Assembly (NCBI GenBank): GCA_949775045.1
Contig: OX459098.1
Location: 16,947,281 to 17,011,280 of the forward strand
DNA: 64,000 bases
Origin: Metridium senile
Lineage: Eukaryota > Cnidaria > Anthozoa > Actiniaria > Metridiidae
Reading direction: 5' to 3'
A model generated the notes under the pieces. The model searched no databases. It had not been told where the DNA came from and saw only the letters and a program-made list of their open reading frames with translations. Positions 10,505-23,535 of the stretch are shown piece after piece (the stretch's first letter is position 1; every line of letters starts with the position of its first letter). Made by a program: the position numbers and the translations under genes.

Positions 10505-13500
10505 TCACTCTGGAAATATCCTTTGTTCGATTACATGTACATCAGGACACTCTTCCATCATTTGAAGTCCGTCCTGTCCGATCTTCTTACGTACCTTCTC
10601 CCTTTGGAAATACCAGCTTCTTAATCGAGGAACACATTTTTTGTTGTAGATTTTTCTTAAGGTGTGGAGCAGAAGACAACCAAAAACAAATATGGCCACA
10701 AGAGCAACACAATACAAGACCACTGGTGCTTTGTAAATGCATTTAACTGTGATATCATCTGGTTCCCGGATGGTCGGTGTGCTGATGTTTATGGCGACTA
10801 TGATGGATCCACTGGGGGATGGAACCTCGCATTCAGACGCATTTAGACAGGAACGTTTAGCTACGTTTGTCTTGTAACTCGCTGTTTTCATGGTGGTGGA
10901 GACATTCAGGAAAATCATTGAAGGTCCTGGATTGTAGAATAAAAAAATACTGTACTCGTTGTCTTGAAGCTTCTGGCCTTTTATTACAGCAGCATTGCAA
11001 TATGTTTGATTTTCAGAAACTGTGTACTCTGTGTGCCAGACAAGTCCAGGGTCAAACTTACTGGAAGTATCAAACTTATTCGTGAAATAAGTATTTTGTA
11101 GCTTGTAAATCCATAACTTGGCATTCTGATCAGGATTCGCTGAATGGAAACAAAACTTTGCAGTGACGGACTCATCTCCATAAATTCGGAACCTCTTCTG
11201 CTTGAACAGACGTTTCTGAAGTAAAGATGAGTCATTGTGGATCATATTTGTCTTTCTTGTGTAGATCACTTGATTGGCAGGTTCCTTGAAGGCATAGATA
11301 TCCGCCATCATTGGTTTCTTTCTTTTCGTTACATGTATTGAGTGGCAGCTGGCAGTCAATGATGTTTTGATAATTGGTGCTTTCATTATTTCCGCCTTCA
11401 GATTAAAACCCTGAAATGTTTGCAAAGAATTGGAGCTGATTGAATTTGGACTCAGCTCAACGATCATATATCTTAGCTTAGAAAAGTAATTAATAAAAAC
11501 GATTATATATCCAAGATAAAATAAAATTCCAACTAGTAAGGGGCAGATAATGCAACATTGCAATAAAACTTCCTTCCATCTGAACCAATGGAATGCTAAG
11601 ACAATTTGATGAAAAGCACTTTTACGACGGCAGTTGCGTTCCAGGGCGATGTTGACAACGTCTTCTACATCTGTAATGGGTATTATATCAATTCCGAAAT
11701 ACTCCCCTAAAAAAGTAAAAAAAGAACGATATAATTAAAAAGAAAAAAAGGGACATTCTTTTTGAAAAAAAAAAGAGCTATATGCAAAAATATTGACCAG
11801 TATGTAAATAAAGAAGAAAAAAGTTGATGCATATTGCTGTGTGTGTGTGATGATAATATAGATGATAATGGATACTAATAATGGTAGTGCACTAAAAGGA
11901 AGGGGTGGGGGGGTAGACATGATAATGATAGAAAATAAATAAGTGAAAAAATGGAGTGTGTGATGTTAATAAATATGATGTTGACTAATAACAATGAATG
12001 GCATAAGGGTGGGTGATACAGTGAATAATACAATTGGATAGGGTATTGATGATGAAGTGTGATGATTTTTGTACTAATATGTATAATAATGATGATGATG
12101 ATAAATACAGAAGAATGGAATAAAATAATGAAAATACTGAAATTGATGATGCGAGGTTATATAGTGATGATGATGATAAGTGCTAATGATGCTAGTGAAT
12201 GGAAATAAATAATATGACGAATAAGAAAGGATGTTTAAGAGATCCATTAAAAATTATATGTGAAAAACTATATGTAATTAGAATTATATGTTAGTGCACA
12301 GGCCTGCCTCCTTTCTTACCTGCCTTGGGTGACCATGTTTTAGCCTTATCAAGACTATCAATAAGTTGTTCTTTGAAGTAGGGTTGTACATCTTCACTTG
12401 TGTGATCCAAGTAAGTCAAGTGCGTCAAGATATTTGGTATTTTACATTCCATTAGAATCAGTGGAAGAACACGAGCTAAAACATAAAATAATGAGGGTTT
12501 TTTTTGCATCGAACTGAGATATTATAGGACATAGGGCGACACATCACATCACATCACATCACATCACATCACATCACATCACATCACATCACATCACATC
12601 ACATCACATCACATCACATCACATCACATCACATCACATCACATCACATCACACATCACCACACTTCACATATGCATCCCTACACAATACCACATCACAC
12701 CACAAACATGTGCACATGACCACACATGACTGCACCACACATCACCACAACAAACGATAGCACATATCACATCACTACACCACGCCACATCAAACGGCAT
12801 TTACATCACATCAAATTAGCGGCATCACATCACATCACATCACATCACATCACATCACATCACAGCTACTCTACGCGGAACTTTGACTCTTCGAACTATA
12901 GACCTCTTTTACATCATAAACAAAATTTACTACCGTAAATCATACTTTCCCAGAACTATAGCTTTGTGGAACAGTCTCCCCTCGAACTTAAAGAAAGTTG
13001 ATAGCCTATCTGCTTTCAAAAATCTACTCCAAATTCTCTACTCAAATAAATTAACTCCTTTTCTGCCACCATAGATTTAAATATTTTTCTGTTTTATTAA
13101 TTATTTAAATATTTGTTAACTTTGTTTATTTGATGTTTTACTTTTTTATAGGTTTAAATTGTCAATTGGGATTTTCGTTCTTTAATTTTCACCTGTTCAT
13201 CCAAATATTGTTATGTAACTAATCTTGTTATGACGAATTCTATTAAACTAAACTAAAACATCACATCACATCACATCACATCAAATCACATCACATCACA
13301 TCACATCACATCACTTCAAATCACATCACATCACATCACATCACATCATGATCACATCACATCACATCACATCACATCACATCACATCACATCACATCAC
13401 ATCACATCACATCACATCACATCACACTTCTCAAGTTTATACAAACCTCTAGTTGTTGCCAGGGACGACAAAAGAGCGCGTTTACTTTCGAACAGGCACC

Positions 13501-14399
13501 ACTCGCTCTCCACAAAGGCTGGGGTCAATACCAGGATGGTTACGTGACTGCTCTCAACAGCTTGTACTATGTTATCTGTGACTGCAAGACCGGCCTGGAA
13601 ATCACGATAGTCAATACATACTCTCTTGCCTTGTTGTTCTAGTGTTTGAAGGAGAAAATCCTTGACCCAAGGACGGTCGCTCTTACTGTACGAGATAAAC
13701 ACGTCATACTCAAATATTTTGTTCTCCTTGTTATCATCATCGTCATCTTTGGCATCAATAACATGGTGATATTCAGTAACTGTTGAAATAATTATAAATA
13801 TATATCATCTTCATCATGATCATCATTTCCATCTTTTTCATTATCATGATTGCCATCATCATCATCATCATCATCACCATCACCACCATCCTCATCACCA
13901 TCATACAACTTATTCATAAAAGGTTGAAGGGGCGACTGAACGGCGATTGGTGATTGGCGGTTTCACGACCGAAAGGAACTGTGGGTAATACGAATTTCTT
14001 CTCATTCCTTTCTAAATTATCCAAACAATGCCTCCACCGACCTTAGATGGGTGTCGAAGGTTTTGCTGAACGGTGGAAGCATTGTTTGGGTAATTAATTA
14101 GAAAAATCGTGCAATCACCAATCACCGATCGCCAATCGCCGTTTGCCCCTTCAAACGTTTTTGAATTAGTTGTATATGGCATAAGTTGTGATCACTGTTG
14201 AAATAGTTGAACAAATGTAAGCTTTTGTTTGTGTGTTTAAAAACAACATGCAGGAATCGTTCAACCATAACTTTGCGATGTAGTCAAGCGATTTATTTTT
14301 ATTTCTTAACAGAAGCTGATATTATGTTTGATGATCGAAATCATATACCTTGATCGTTGTAATCTTCATCTACATTCTCTAACAGGGGCAGTTTTTCCA
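10505..14399 (-). CDS. TIR-domain two-pass membrane protein (4 exons, 580 aa)
   Basis: The model has four exons: 14399-14348, 13779-13447, 12475-12320 and 11706-10505. All junctions are GT-AG and in phase 1. Residues about 41-175 form a TIR domain: box 1 is YDVFISYS, the box 2 region contains RD (DYRDFQAG), and SEWCLFE carries a Glu at the position used by NAD-cleaving TIRs such as SARM1. The C-terminal part of the domain contains LECK-like and LTYLD motifs. A hydrophobic helix at about 229-253 is followed by a loop of roughly 255 residues with four N-glycosylation sequons (NQT, NVS, NAS, NIS). A second helix lies at about 509-530 and a basic tail of about 50 residues follows. The sequons imply that TIR and tail are cytosolic and the loop is outside. 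This suggests a signalling receptor or channel-like protein whose TIR precedes both membrane spans, unlike Toll or IL-1 receptors. Intron 2 carries a satellite and a LINE tail. The loop family was not recognised. Confidence 0.85.
11735..12290. other. Intron 3 of the TIR gene; GAT/AT-rich
   Basis: It contains no exon and is dominated by imperfect GATGAT and TGTGTG tracts. Confidence 0.6.
12540..13430. repeat. (CACAT)n pentamer satellite in intron 2 of the TIR gene
   Basis: Long pure arrays of the pentamer occur at about 12540-12650, 12822-12862 and 13259-13424. They are interrupted by degenerate units and by a LINE fragment (12863-13258). Open frames here are products of the repeat. Confidence 0.9.
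12863..13258 (+). mobile_element. 3' tail of a non-LTR retrotransposon inside the satellite
   Basis: A frame at about 12910-13074 reads YFPRTIALWNSLPSNLKK and continues to a stop. That matches the conserved C-terminus of reverse transcriptase ORFs of CR1/L2-type LINEs. The preceding NYRPLLHH-like segment is in a shifted frame. An AT-rich 3' UTR follows, ending AACTAAACTAAAA where the CACAT array resumes. It is a 5'-truncated, dead insertion. Confidence 0.7.
13924..14155. repeat. 230-bp interrupted palindrome in intron 1 of the TIR gene
   Basis: The outer arms read TGAAGGGGCGACTGAACGGC and the near complement at 14120-14155. Inner arms pair around CCAAACAATGC. It is a foldback-type repeat without coding capacity. 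Confidence 0.65.
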
Positions 14400-15540
14400 T
14401 TCTGGATACTGTACTGGTAAATCAGCAAAATTATATGTTCTTAAAATCAATAAAACTGAGTTAATATTCCAAAATGGTCTTGCAAGCAAGAAATATATAT
14501 CTGTAATATACAAAATAATGTTATTAACAAAAAAAGTAACTATTGATCATATTAATGTATAGATTTTTGACACCGTTTTACATGTACACTTTTAGTTAGG
14601 GACGGACCAACAAACAACATTATAATGGACCAAAGTTCCTTTCGATCTTCGTTCTTCGCAACTCGATCGCCATCTACTCCAACAATTTTTTTTAAGAGTG
14701 AATTTTCCTTCCCGGTCTATAATGCAGAATAGACTAGTTTTGAAGTTTTCATTGCACAGACTTTTATAGCGTCGATTATATGTAAATCAGTAGGTAAAGA
14801 GTAGACACAAAACCTGTGCCGAATATTCTTATTGTTTGCCTTTCTTGCCGTATTACCACGCGCAGTACTAAGTTTTTGAAGAAATCGCAACTTTGCATTC
14901 TTTGAGTACTAGCTGGTGCCTTCCACTTACGTGGCCAAAAAACAAGTCAGACACTACTAGCATCAACAGTCTTTCCGAACATTACACAGCCTCAGACAAT
15001 TATATATTACAACTTATTATCATCACTTACGGAATCAAATGTACAAAAAATGATCATTTTTACATGCATGGAAAAAAAATCGTACTTACCCACGTCAAGA
15101 CAGTTATGGAGCGAAATCGTTCAGTTGCACAGCGATGAACAGCAAAAAGTAGAATAATGCGGTCTTTATTTATTGATCCAAATATATAACCACTAAAACG
15201 GGAAAATCCCTCCATAAAACCCCCTTCATTGATATACGGGGATTCCCCGTTCATTTTGTCAGGCTTGGATAAACCTTTTAAGATAAACGAAAATACCGGT
15301 TAGCGAATCGTTGGGTGGCCACAAAGTGTACACGAGTATCTATGTAAAGAACTTATGTAACAAGTTTTATCGTTGTTTACACTGATCCTTACAGTTATAC
15401 ATGCAAGGCAGACGCTTCGGGTTCTTTTCACTGTCTGCAGCGCAAACAACTTTTTAATGATAAATCATACATAAACACGATTTTTTATAAAGAATCAAAA
15501 AAATCTAGTTATCGGCTTCCGGTGTCTATTATTAGCACTA
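14400..15540. other. No gene seen upstream of the TIR gene
   Basis: This is likely promoter and 5' flank of the TIR gene. No core promoter motif could be assigned with confidence, and short open frames lack domains. Confidence 0.45.
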
Positions 15541-15544
15541 CATC

Positions 15545-15835
15545 CGTAGGTAGACCTACTAGTTCCTTCCTTCCTTCCTACTTCCTTCCGTTCTTTCTTC
15601 CTTCCTTCTTCCATCCTTCTTCCTTCCTTCCTTCTTCCTTCCTTCCTTGGTTTTCCCTTGCTTCTTCCATGCTTCTTCTCTCCCTTCTCCTTCCCTTCTT
15701 TAATTTCTTTCTTTCTTTCTTCCTTCCTTCCTTCCTTCTTCCTTCCCTCCCTTCTTCCTTCCTTCTTCCTTCCCTTCTTTCTTTATTCCTTCCTTCTTCC
15801 TTCCTTCCTTCCTTTGCTCCTTACTACTTACTCTT
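15545..15835. repeat. Polypyrimidine (CTTC)n tract
   Basis: This is an imperfect CTTC/CTTCC tract of nearly 300 bp. The Ser/Phe/Leu/Pro-rich open frames across it are artefacts. Its right end and the following 40 bp recur at about 19860-19985, on the other side of the TTAA-flanked element. Confidence 0.9.
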
Positions 15836-15870
15836 TACTTACTAACGTGCTTACATATTTACTTACTTAA

Positions 15871-18800
15871 GGTGGCTGACTACTATACAAATATTAGACA
15901 ACTGCGCATGACTTCGCGCACATACGACATCGAGTCACGGTATAGACAAAAAAACGGCAAAATAGGACTCAAAACTTATCCAAACAACAATTGCACAACA
16001 TTAGTGAAATAAAACGAAAACATAAGCATTATATAAAAGGCATTTTCTGTCGAAAAGACAATTTTTAGCACGTTTTTGTTGGAAAAAATAATGGATATGA
16101 AAGTTGAAATATGTCAAAAAGACGATGGAAAATTAGTTAAAACAAAACAATGAACACATGAAATGATACATAGCGACATTTATTATTGCTTCTACTCACA
16201 GAAAAGTGAATTGCCTTTGAGAAATAATCCATAAACCTGTTTTATGGGACGTTTTTTTGAAAAAGAAATACCTCGAGTAGATGACGAACTTTCCCTCAAC
16301 ATCGCACGAATGTTGCGTGACAAGATGGCGTTAGTTCAAAAAGAACAGCTCATTGGATTGGGTAAAATGTATCCAATCAGAAATAACGTGGTAATTCTAC
16401 CGTTCCCAGGACTGGCAGAGTAGTCAAAATGGTGGAAAAAGCTGATTTTAGACTCGTTTTTCTCTTAAAACTCAATAATTCGCCCGGGACCCTATGATTT
16501 GTTTTTGATATTCAGGAAGAACAGTTAAAAACCGTTGTTTTGACAAACTTTAAGAAAGTTGACATTTCTACAACTATAAAAAAAATACTGTGTCTGCTAA
16601 TACAAATGATCGTTTACGCTCGATTTCGGACTTTATGAGCATACATATTACATAATGTTTCACCTTACTCGTACATATTTCCTAATATACAAATTAGGTA
16701 ATACCTAATAGCGGAGCTCCAGTTTAAATTGTTCCTACAACATCAATATGTGCATGTAAATAGTTTTTGTGCATTGGCCATGCCCAATCTGAACTGTAAT
16801 TATTTTAGTTACGTAACCGCAAAAGACAACTACAAAATAATAGATATAGGTGGAACAAAATTATTTACTTTCTGAGCAAATAATAATCTGCGATATATAT
16901 ATTTTCGATAAAAATTCAAAAACCTTATTTATCACGCATACAAAGTACTATATTTTTCAATAATTTTATGCTCAAATTATGAAAAAGATATTTTATATAT
17001 GTGCATGATGAATTATTGACTAAATAAAAAAATCCAACCTAAACCATTTATGTTTTTAAAATATGAACCATTTTTATTTCATTGAAACTATACCAGTTAT
17101 TTCAAACACCCAATGGACTATCTAAAAGGGAAAACATATTGGGGGGTCACCTTGCATCGAAGCGAGATAATTATTGTTAAATACCTGATGACGTAGGTGT
17201 ATTTTTGCGAATTTTAAAGAAATACTATTTCATACTGTTAAGAGTTACTCAAGAAATAAACGTGAAATAATAATCTAAGACATATATATTTTCGACTTTA
17301 AGTCAAAAATGTTATTTATCACGCAGACAGCTATGTTTTATAATAGATTTTTGGCCAAAATCACGAAAAAAAGATTTTGTGTGTATACCGTATTATTGAC
17401 TAAGTGTCAAACCAAAACCATTTTTATTTTTAAAATATCAACTTAGAAAAAAACTTCGATATCACTATAACATTTCTAGCGAAGTCAAATTAGGGGTATC
17501 CACGCGTTTTTGAAAGATATTAATTTTTAGATTTCATTTTTAGGTAAAATCGCGCAAAAATTCGTGACACACGTGACATTGTGTCACGTCACCGCGTGAC
17601 AAAATTTCTAGCTGGCGCGTTTGCAAACGCCAATGAACCTTCAAATTCGCTTTAAACACAAGGCAAAACACTGAGAAAAATCAAGCTTTTGAGCTTCAAA
17701 TGGACAAAAGATTCACTTCAACTAGAACTTAATAGTGTGGTAACTATATATTAAAAGTAAAAAAAGAAATTCTATAGCATTTTCTTTGTAAAATATAGTT
17801 TTCATCGTAAGATTTACTAAAAAGATATCACGGCAAATTTTAAAATTCAAACAAACAAAAAACAACCTGAAATGGAATTAAGAGCCTCAAGAATCAGTTC
17901 TACCAACACAAGATCAAGGAAGTTAAAACAAGGTATTTTATAATGAATAAGTTTGTGTAAAACATCATTTTGTTTGTCCTGAAAAATAACCTCGTACAAT
18001 TTCGAAGGAAAAACTACTAAAAAAGCTCGTTTAGTAGGCCTAAAAAGTCTAAATAAACAAGAGTTATTCAACCAATTTTGAATTATATTTGTATCTTAAT
18101 TCATTTTTAATGTTTTCCGTTTATGAGGATGTGAAAATTGCATAAATAAATCTCTAAATAAATCTCCTCTCAAAAGACTGACTTGAAAAAATAATTCGTT
18201 GAACTTACTTTATCGGTGATTATTTTCCTGAGGTTTTCTTCTTCTGGATGACATCGATAATATTTTGACGAATACATGTATGTACTTGAATCAGTTTTGA
18301 TGAATTAAGCATGGATCATAGTTAATTAACTGCCAAGCTTGAAAATTCATAAATAAACTGTACTGAAGGAAGCATTTTGAAGATAGTTTTCATAACGTAT
18401 AAAGTCGCTTCATTTTCTATTCTTTTACGTTGCTGTAGTCTTTATTCTTCTACGAAGTTTTATCTACAGACAAGTGTTCTTGGATTTTCAGTCTTTTCCT
18501 TTTCTTGAGATAAATTTCTTCATTTTTGTCTCCTTGAAGTTTATTTTCTTCTTTGGTAGTCTTTATTCTTCCAAGAAGTTTTATCTGCAGACACGTTTTC
18601 TTGGCCTTTCAGTCGTTTTCTTTTATTTCTACTGTTAAATTTCTTCATTTTGAATCCGGCCTGAGTTTATTTTCTTCTTCGGCCAAAACTATCTTTGTGT
18701 TCTTCGATGTTCATCTTTCTCAGTTGATATTTTAAATATTGTATTTTGTTGTTTGTTTGACTTTTTTGTCGATAAAAGAAAAATCTGCTTTCGGGCGCTG

Positions 18801-19261
18801 CTATTCCGTGCGTGCGCGCATCACTTTCCCGCCGAAATGTAACAGCCAATCAGTATCGCGATGGGCACGTACGGACGTGCGCGCCCGCGATCCTACGTGT
18901 CGGTCGACGAAAAATCAACTCGATGGGTTACCATTTTTTCTTAAGTATGGTGCTCCGCTTGCGCGGGCCTTCGGCCCGCGCGGAGCTCCGCTATTAATTA
19001 TTTAACAGATCTCGAAAACAATCCTCACGTAAGATTGCATGTCTGAAAAGAATACGCCCACAGCTCTTTTAGGTTTTATGTTGTGAATTATTTGGTTCCA
19101 AGCGCAGTTTTTGCCATTTTTCGTTCGAAAACTTGCAGAGTGGAAACTATTCGAAATCCAATATCTCAGAAACGAGCTCGGGAATCACCATATTAAATTT
19201 CCTATGAAAAACCTTTCTAATAATAAATTCTGATTTGTTTTTCGTATAGTAGTCAGCCACC
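15871..19261 (+). mobile_element. TTAA-flanked element with 18-bp TIRs (piggyBac-like MITE)
   Basis: The left end GGTGGCTGACTACTATAC and its complement at 19244-19261 are each flanked directly by TTAA (15867-15870 and 19262-19265). The TTAA duplication is characteristic of piggyBac transposons. No transposase frame is present, and most of the interior is a nested copy of repeat Y (16682-18996). Confidence 0.7.
16682..18996 (-). mobile_element. Repeat Y, copy 2, inverted and nested
   Basis: It begins CTAATATACAAATTAGGTAA, contains TAATAGCGGAGCTCC near its left end, and closes with a GC hairpin (18960-18981) and GGAGCTCCGCTATTA. It is inverted relative to copy 1 (5095-7137). Short frames such as the one at 17847-18071 have no recognisable domain. 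Confidence 0.65.
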
Positions 19262-19265
19262 TTAA

Positions 19266-20785
19266 GAGTGGCCGTCAGTAAATATCGACTAAACGTGTGC
19301 AAGATAGAAAAATCCAAATTCTTTAAACTTTGTCAGAATATAGGTATGGATGAGCTATTTCTAAAAATATAACTCTCAGTTAGCTCGGATTTTTATTTTA
19401 GAAGATATGCAATATTTTCGTTTTGAGGCCCGATTGACCGGTTTCACACGCTACATACAGTGGGTCACTTGTAGCTCGATTGCATCTCTGGATCAAACTT
19501 TGCCAAAAATCTATAAACTAGCGCCTTCAAAGAGAAGATAATTCTGTGTTCAACGGTAGTTCATTTGTACGATTTTATTAAAATCTAAATATTTTAGCGA
19601 TTTTATAATTTATGCTTATTTTGCCGAATTTCAAACAATCCAAAATAACCTAAATTCGGAAGCCAAAATCGGCAACTGGACATCTGCTTTGAGCAATGTC
19701 TTGACATTCCAGTGAGAGCACATTGTTTCTTCTTCGATATTCTGCAATAAAATGTTTGGGCTACTAAAAAGAACAACACCAAACGTAAGTGACCTTGAGG
19801 TCAAAAAACACTCATTTAATAATCTGCTGTACCAAATCCGTCAAAGCTAAACAATTAAACTTCTTTCTTCCTTCCCTCCCTTCTTCCTTCCCTTCTTCGT
19901 TCCTTCCTTCCTTTGCTCCTTACTATATACTTACTCTTTAACTTACTTACTAACGTGCTTACATATTTACTTACTTACTTAATTGCTGACGTACAAAATT
20001 ATTTTTCTTCCAAGAGCTCAGTAATTGTCCGACAAGGGGAATCCCCACACAGTTGTGTAAAACGGTATACAAGCAGGTATGAATTAATTTTTAATACTGA
20101 TTTATTAAAAGAGGATGACTACTGAATACTACATAGAGCATTTCAAGTTAAAGACTGTATTGTTGTTTTGTAAAGATCGAATTGCTTTTTATATCAAGCT
20201 GCTATATTATACTGTTTAGTTAAGCATGTACTAAAATAAAGAAACATTCTATAATTGATATGTATACATGCTTGTATGTAATACTATGCTCACATACATA
20301 TGACAACTAATATGGGCGAGTTCCATTAAGCGGTCACGTGACTTCATCTCCCTTTAAATCGATCAAATTTATAAAAAAAAGCCTCGGAAATAGAAAGAGC
20401 ACCTCAATATTAGTATCCGTCCGTTCAACGGCCATACGGCCATACTGACGTACGTAGTGGCTAAATAAAGACTAAATGTGCATTTTGTTTATATCGGAGT
20501 TACTATAGCGACGGAACAACGTTTGTTTTACCGTTTTTGATTAGCTGTACGTTTATGGGGTTTTCGATCTAAACTTTTAAAACGACTTATAAAGTGCTGA
20601 TCCATGATATAAAGTAGTTTGCCTTGAAGTATAGTTTGAAGAGATTCGTATAAGCCGATTTTGAATAATTTGAGAAGCAATTTTTTAGACTGATTGCAAT
20701 AATTTTGGACCAATATCCCTGCTTTGAGACGGGCGGTAGTGGGTATTGATTACAATATTCAGCCTGATGAAGAAAACACAAATTT
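19266..20785. other. No gene seen; partial duplication of the CTTC flank
   Basis: The segment at 19860-19985 repeats the CTTC tract and the ACTAACGTGCTTACATATTT flank of 15770-15866. Nothing else here supports a gene or RNA. Confidence 0.5.
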
Positions 20786-20789
20786 TTAC

Positions 20790-20955
20790 ATAAAAATATT
20801 TATATATTATTTTTGTTGTGTAAAGTGCAGGGTCATTTTTTCTGCAGCAATTGAATCAGTGGGCCAAAATTTTCGATAAGAGTTACTTAGAGAACATTTG
20901 CATATCCATTAGAATATGAATGGTTTGTGTAAAATTCCCAGAGTGTCAATATTCT
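20790..20955 (+). promoter_or_regulatory. Detached part of the conserved upstream region of gene B
   Basis: The sequence ending CCCAGAGTGTCAATATT matches 47110-47450 upstream of gene C and the inverted equivalent near 9095-9140 upstream of gene A. In those copies it runs directly into the block next to exon 1. Here it is separated from that block (resuming at about 26454) by roughly 5.5 kb of inserted sequence. Confidence 0.55.
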
Positions 20956-22199
20956 CCGTCTGAAAACCTGCATGCATTTAATAAAAAATTGTTATGACTA
21001 CATCATATATTAAATGCAACGACACTATTAAGATAAAGGCCTACTCTGGGGTCCAAAACCGCCGCGGCTAATGGCGGCATTAGGCGATATTGGGCGGTAT
21101 TGGCCAAAAAAGGCAAAATATTGCAGCGGCTAATGGCGGCATTAGGCGGTATTGGGCGGTATTGGTCAAAAAGAGCAAAATGTTGCAGTGGCTAATGGCA
21201 ACATTAGGCGGTATTGGCCAAAAAGAGCAAAATATTGCATCAAATGATGTTGATATCAGGCATATTAGGTGATGTTGGCAAAAAAGGAGCAAAATATTGC
21301 AACATTAGGTAATTTTGGGTGACTTAATTTAAACATTCATACATATATATATATATACATAGTATTTTTCAAAAGTGTGACATATATATACATGTGTGTG
21401 TGTGTATGGATATGTCTATTCTATAGGTAATATGACATATATAATGACATAAATATATAAAGAAAATTTAAAAGAATTTTGTAAAGTAATATATACAAAT
21501 AGATATAACAACACATGACATCAATTATTTTTGTTTGTGCACACCAAGCAGTTTTTTTATCCACAAACAGTTTTATTAACTTATGTTATGCTTTTCATAA
21601 CATATTGAATCATTTTATAAAACGTATTACTTTAGTAGTCAAATAAACACAATAGAAATATAAGATTAATTTAACAGTATAGTAGTACATCATAAGCTTA
21701 AGTGTATTTCACATACATGAATAATGAAACACCACTATGATTTGGCTTTAATCACCATATATCTGAATTATAATGCTTATCTTTGTGAAGTTTAAAGAAA
21801 GTTCCTTTGAACAGATGGAGCTTATAAAACATCTTACATTCTCTGCATTTATCATTTGTTCGTCTTATATGGTGACTAAAAACAAGATAATATATTTCAG
21901 TTAAAGTTCAAACACAATAGAAAACAGAAGAATTAATTAGATAATAATCTTAAATAATCTGAAGTGTATTTTACGGGTTTATTTGTGTACACTTTTAGAG
22001 TAAAGGAGCTTGCTTACCCTTGGCATGGTGATTTCCCAATTCATTAGAGTAGAAAAGACTTAAGTTATGAAGCATTGCAGATGAAAAATTGACAGTAACC
22101 TCAGACAAATGGTTCAGTGGATAATCTTAATTTGTTTTTAAAAGAAAATCTCATTTGCTTATCTACAAAAATGTATACAAAATACTAAACACAGTGAAA

Positions 22200-22352
22200 A
22201 ATTACACCGCTGATCAAAAGTAACGTGGAATTTAGGTTGGTACTTCATGTACCATAACTAGTGTTTCATTTACACATACATATTTACTTGAGACCACACA
22301 ATATACCATACATGAAGTACCTACCTAAAATCCACACTACATTTGAACAGCG
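22200..22352. repeat. Nested inverted repeat, about 150 bp
   Basis: The arms ACACCGCTGATCAAAAGTAAC and GTTCATTTACAC-side complements pair imperfectly around a centre near 22275. It is a foldback within the 3.2-kb element. Confidence 0.5.
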
Positions 22353-22799
22353 GTGTTACTTTTCACAATGGTAGTTGACACAAGTGGCAAATTCTGTAGT
22401 TATGGGGAAAAATAGGTTATTTTCAAAATGTGCCGGCCAGATATTGCCTCTTTGATGTCTTGATTTGATTTTGGAAATGTACAGGATCCTGGCTGATGAT
22501 AAGTATACCTTTTTACTTCTTTGTGAAATAAGATTATATAACTTCAACTCGATCACACGATGAGTGACTGCAAAATAATTAATCTAGTGAAATAGATGAA
22601 CATTGTGTAATGCAACATACACGTTGATTTTACACCGTTTAATAGTCCAATGTTCTCTTTCCAATGAATCATTTTGCTCACTTTCATCAACAATATTGTG
22701 ATACAAGCAACACTGCATCAGCATTAAAAAGAGTGATTATTGACTTGAATTATTATTTCATTTTGTTTCATTTCACTATACAATCGTGAGGAATGCGTA

Positions 22800-22975
22800 A
22801 TAGAGTACAAACACTAAAAGTGTGCAGCACTTTGCACTATTTAGCAGTAAATAGTGTTGATTATACAATAGAGAACAATAAAATTAGACTAATTTAGCAG
22901 TATTTAGTGGTATTTATGCTGCACACTTTTAGTGCTTGTACTCTAGTATTGTCTTGTACTCTAGTATGAATTAAA
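22800..22975. repeat. Nested inverted repeat with AGTACAAACACTAAAAGTGT arms
   Basis: The left arm at 22804-22830 (ACTAAAAGTGTGCAGCA) pairs with TGCTGCACACTTTTAGTGCT at about 22917-22936. Repeated AATTTAGCAGTA motifs lie inside. It is non-coding. Confidence 0.55.
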
Positions 22976-22990
22976 ACGTTTAATTAGAGT

Positions 22991-23473
22991 GCTTACACTA
23001 TGTCCATGAAATAAAATGTAAATAGTAATACTAACTAATAGTTTTGACACCTTTAGTAACAATACACAAGGGAAACCAAATACTCAAGACCATAGAAAGT
23101 TAATAATTTATTCAATAGAGGCAAACTTTATTGTTTCAACATTGCATTTCATCAGAGTAGTTTTCACAAACCCATGAAAAATGTAGTACTATTACAGTCT
23201 AATTCTTTTGTTTTCTATTGTTTGAATCGGTCTATTACAGTCTAATAAGTAAACTTTGCCAGTTTCATGGGTTATTAAATAAAGCATTAACTTTCTAAAC
23301 TCTTGAATATTTGCATTGCTTTCCCTTTTGTATTGTTACTAAAGTTGTTCCAGTTGAGTGATAGTGACTCCAGGTAGTGACTATAGCTACATGTAATTAT
23401 AGTTACTAAATAAAAACTATTAGTTAGTATTACTATTTAGTTTTTATTTCATGGACATAGTGTAAGCACTCTA
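22991..23473. mobile_element. Nested palindromic MITE, about 480 bp
   Basis: The left end AGTGCTTACACTATGTCCAT and its complement at about 23453-23473 bound a unit whose arms pair over more than 150 bp. It has no coding capacity. Confidence 0.6.
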
Positions 23474-23535
23474 AATAGTAAACAGAGTAAACAGAAGGTA
23501 TTTTATGTATGTGGGTCTGATCCGCGGTTATATGA

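Noticed and set aside
15522..15870. Ser/Phe/Leu/Pro-rich open frames
   Set aside because: They arise from the CTTC tract and have no domain or splice support.
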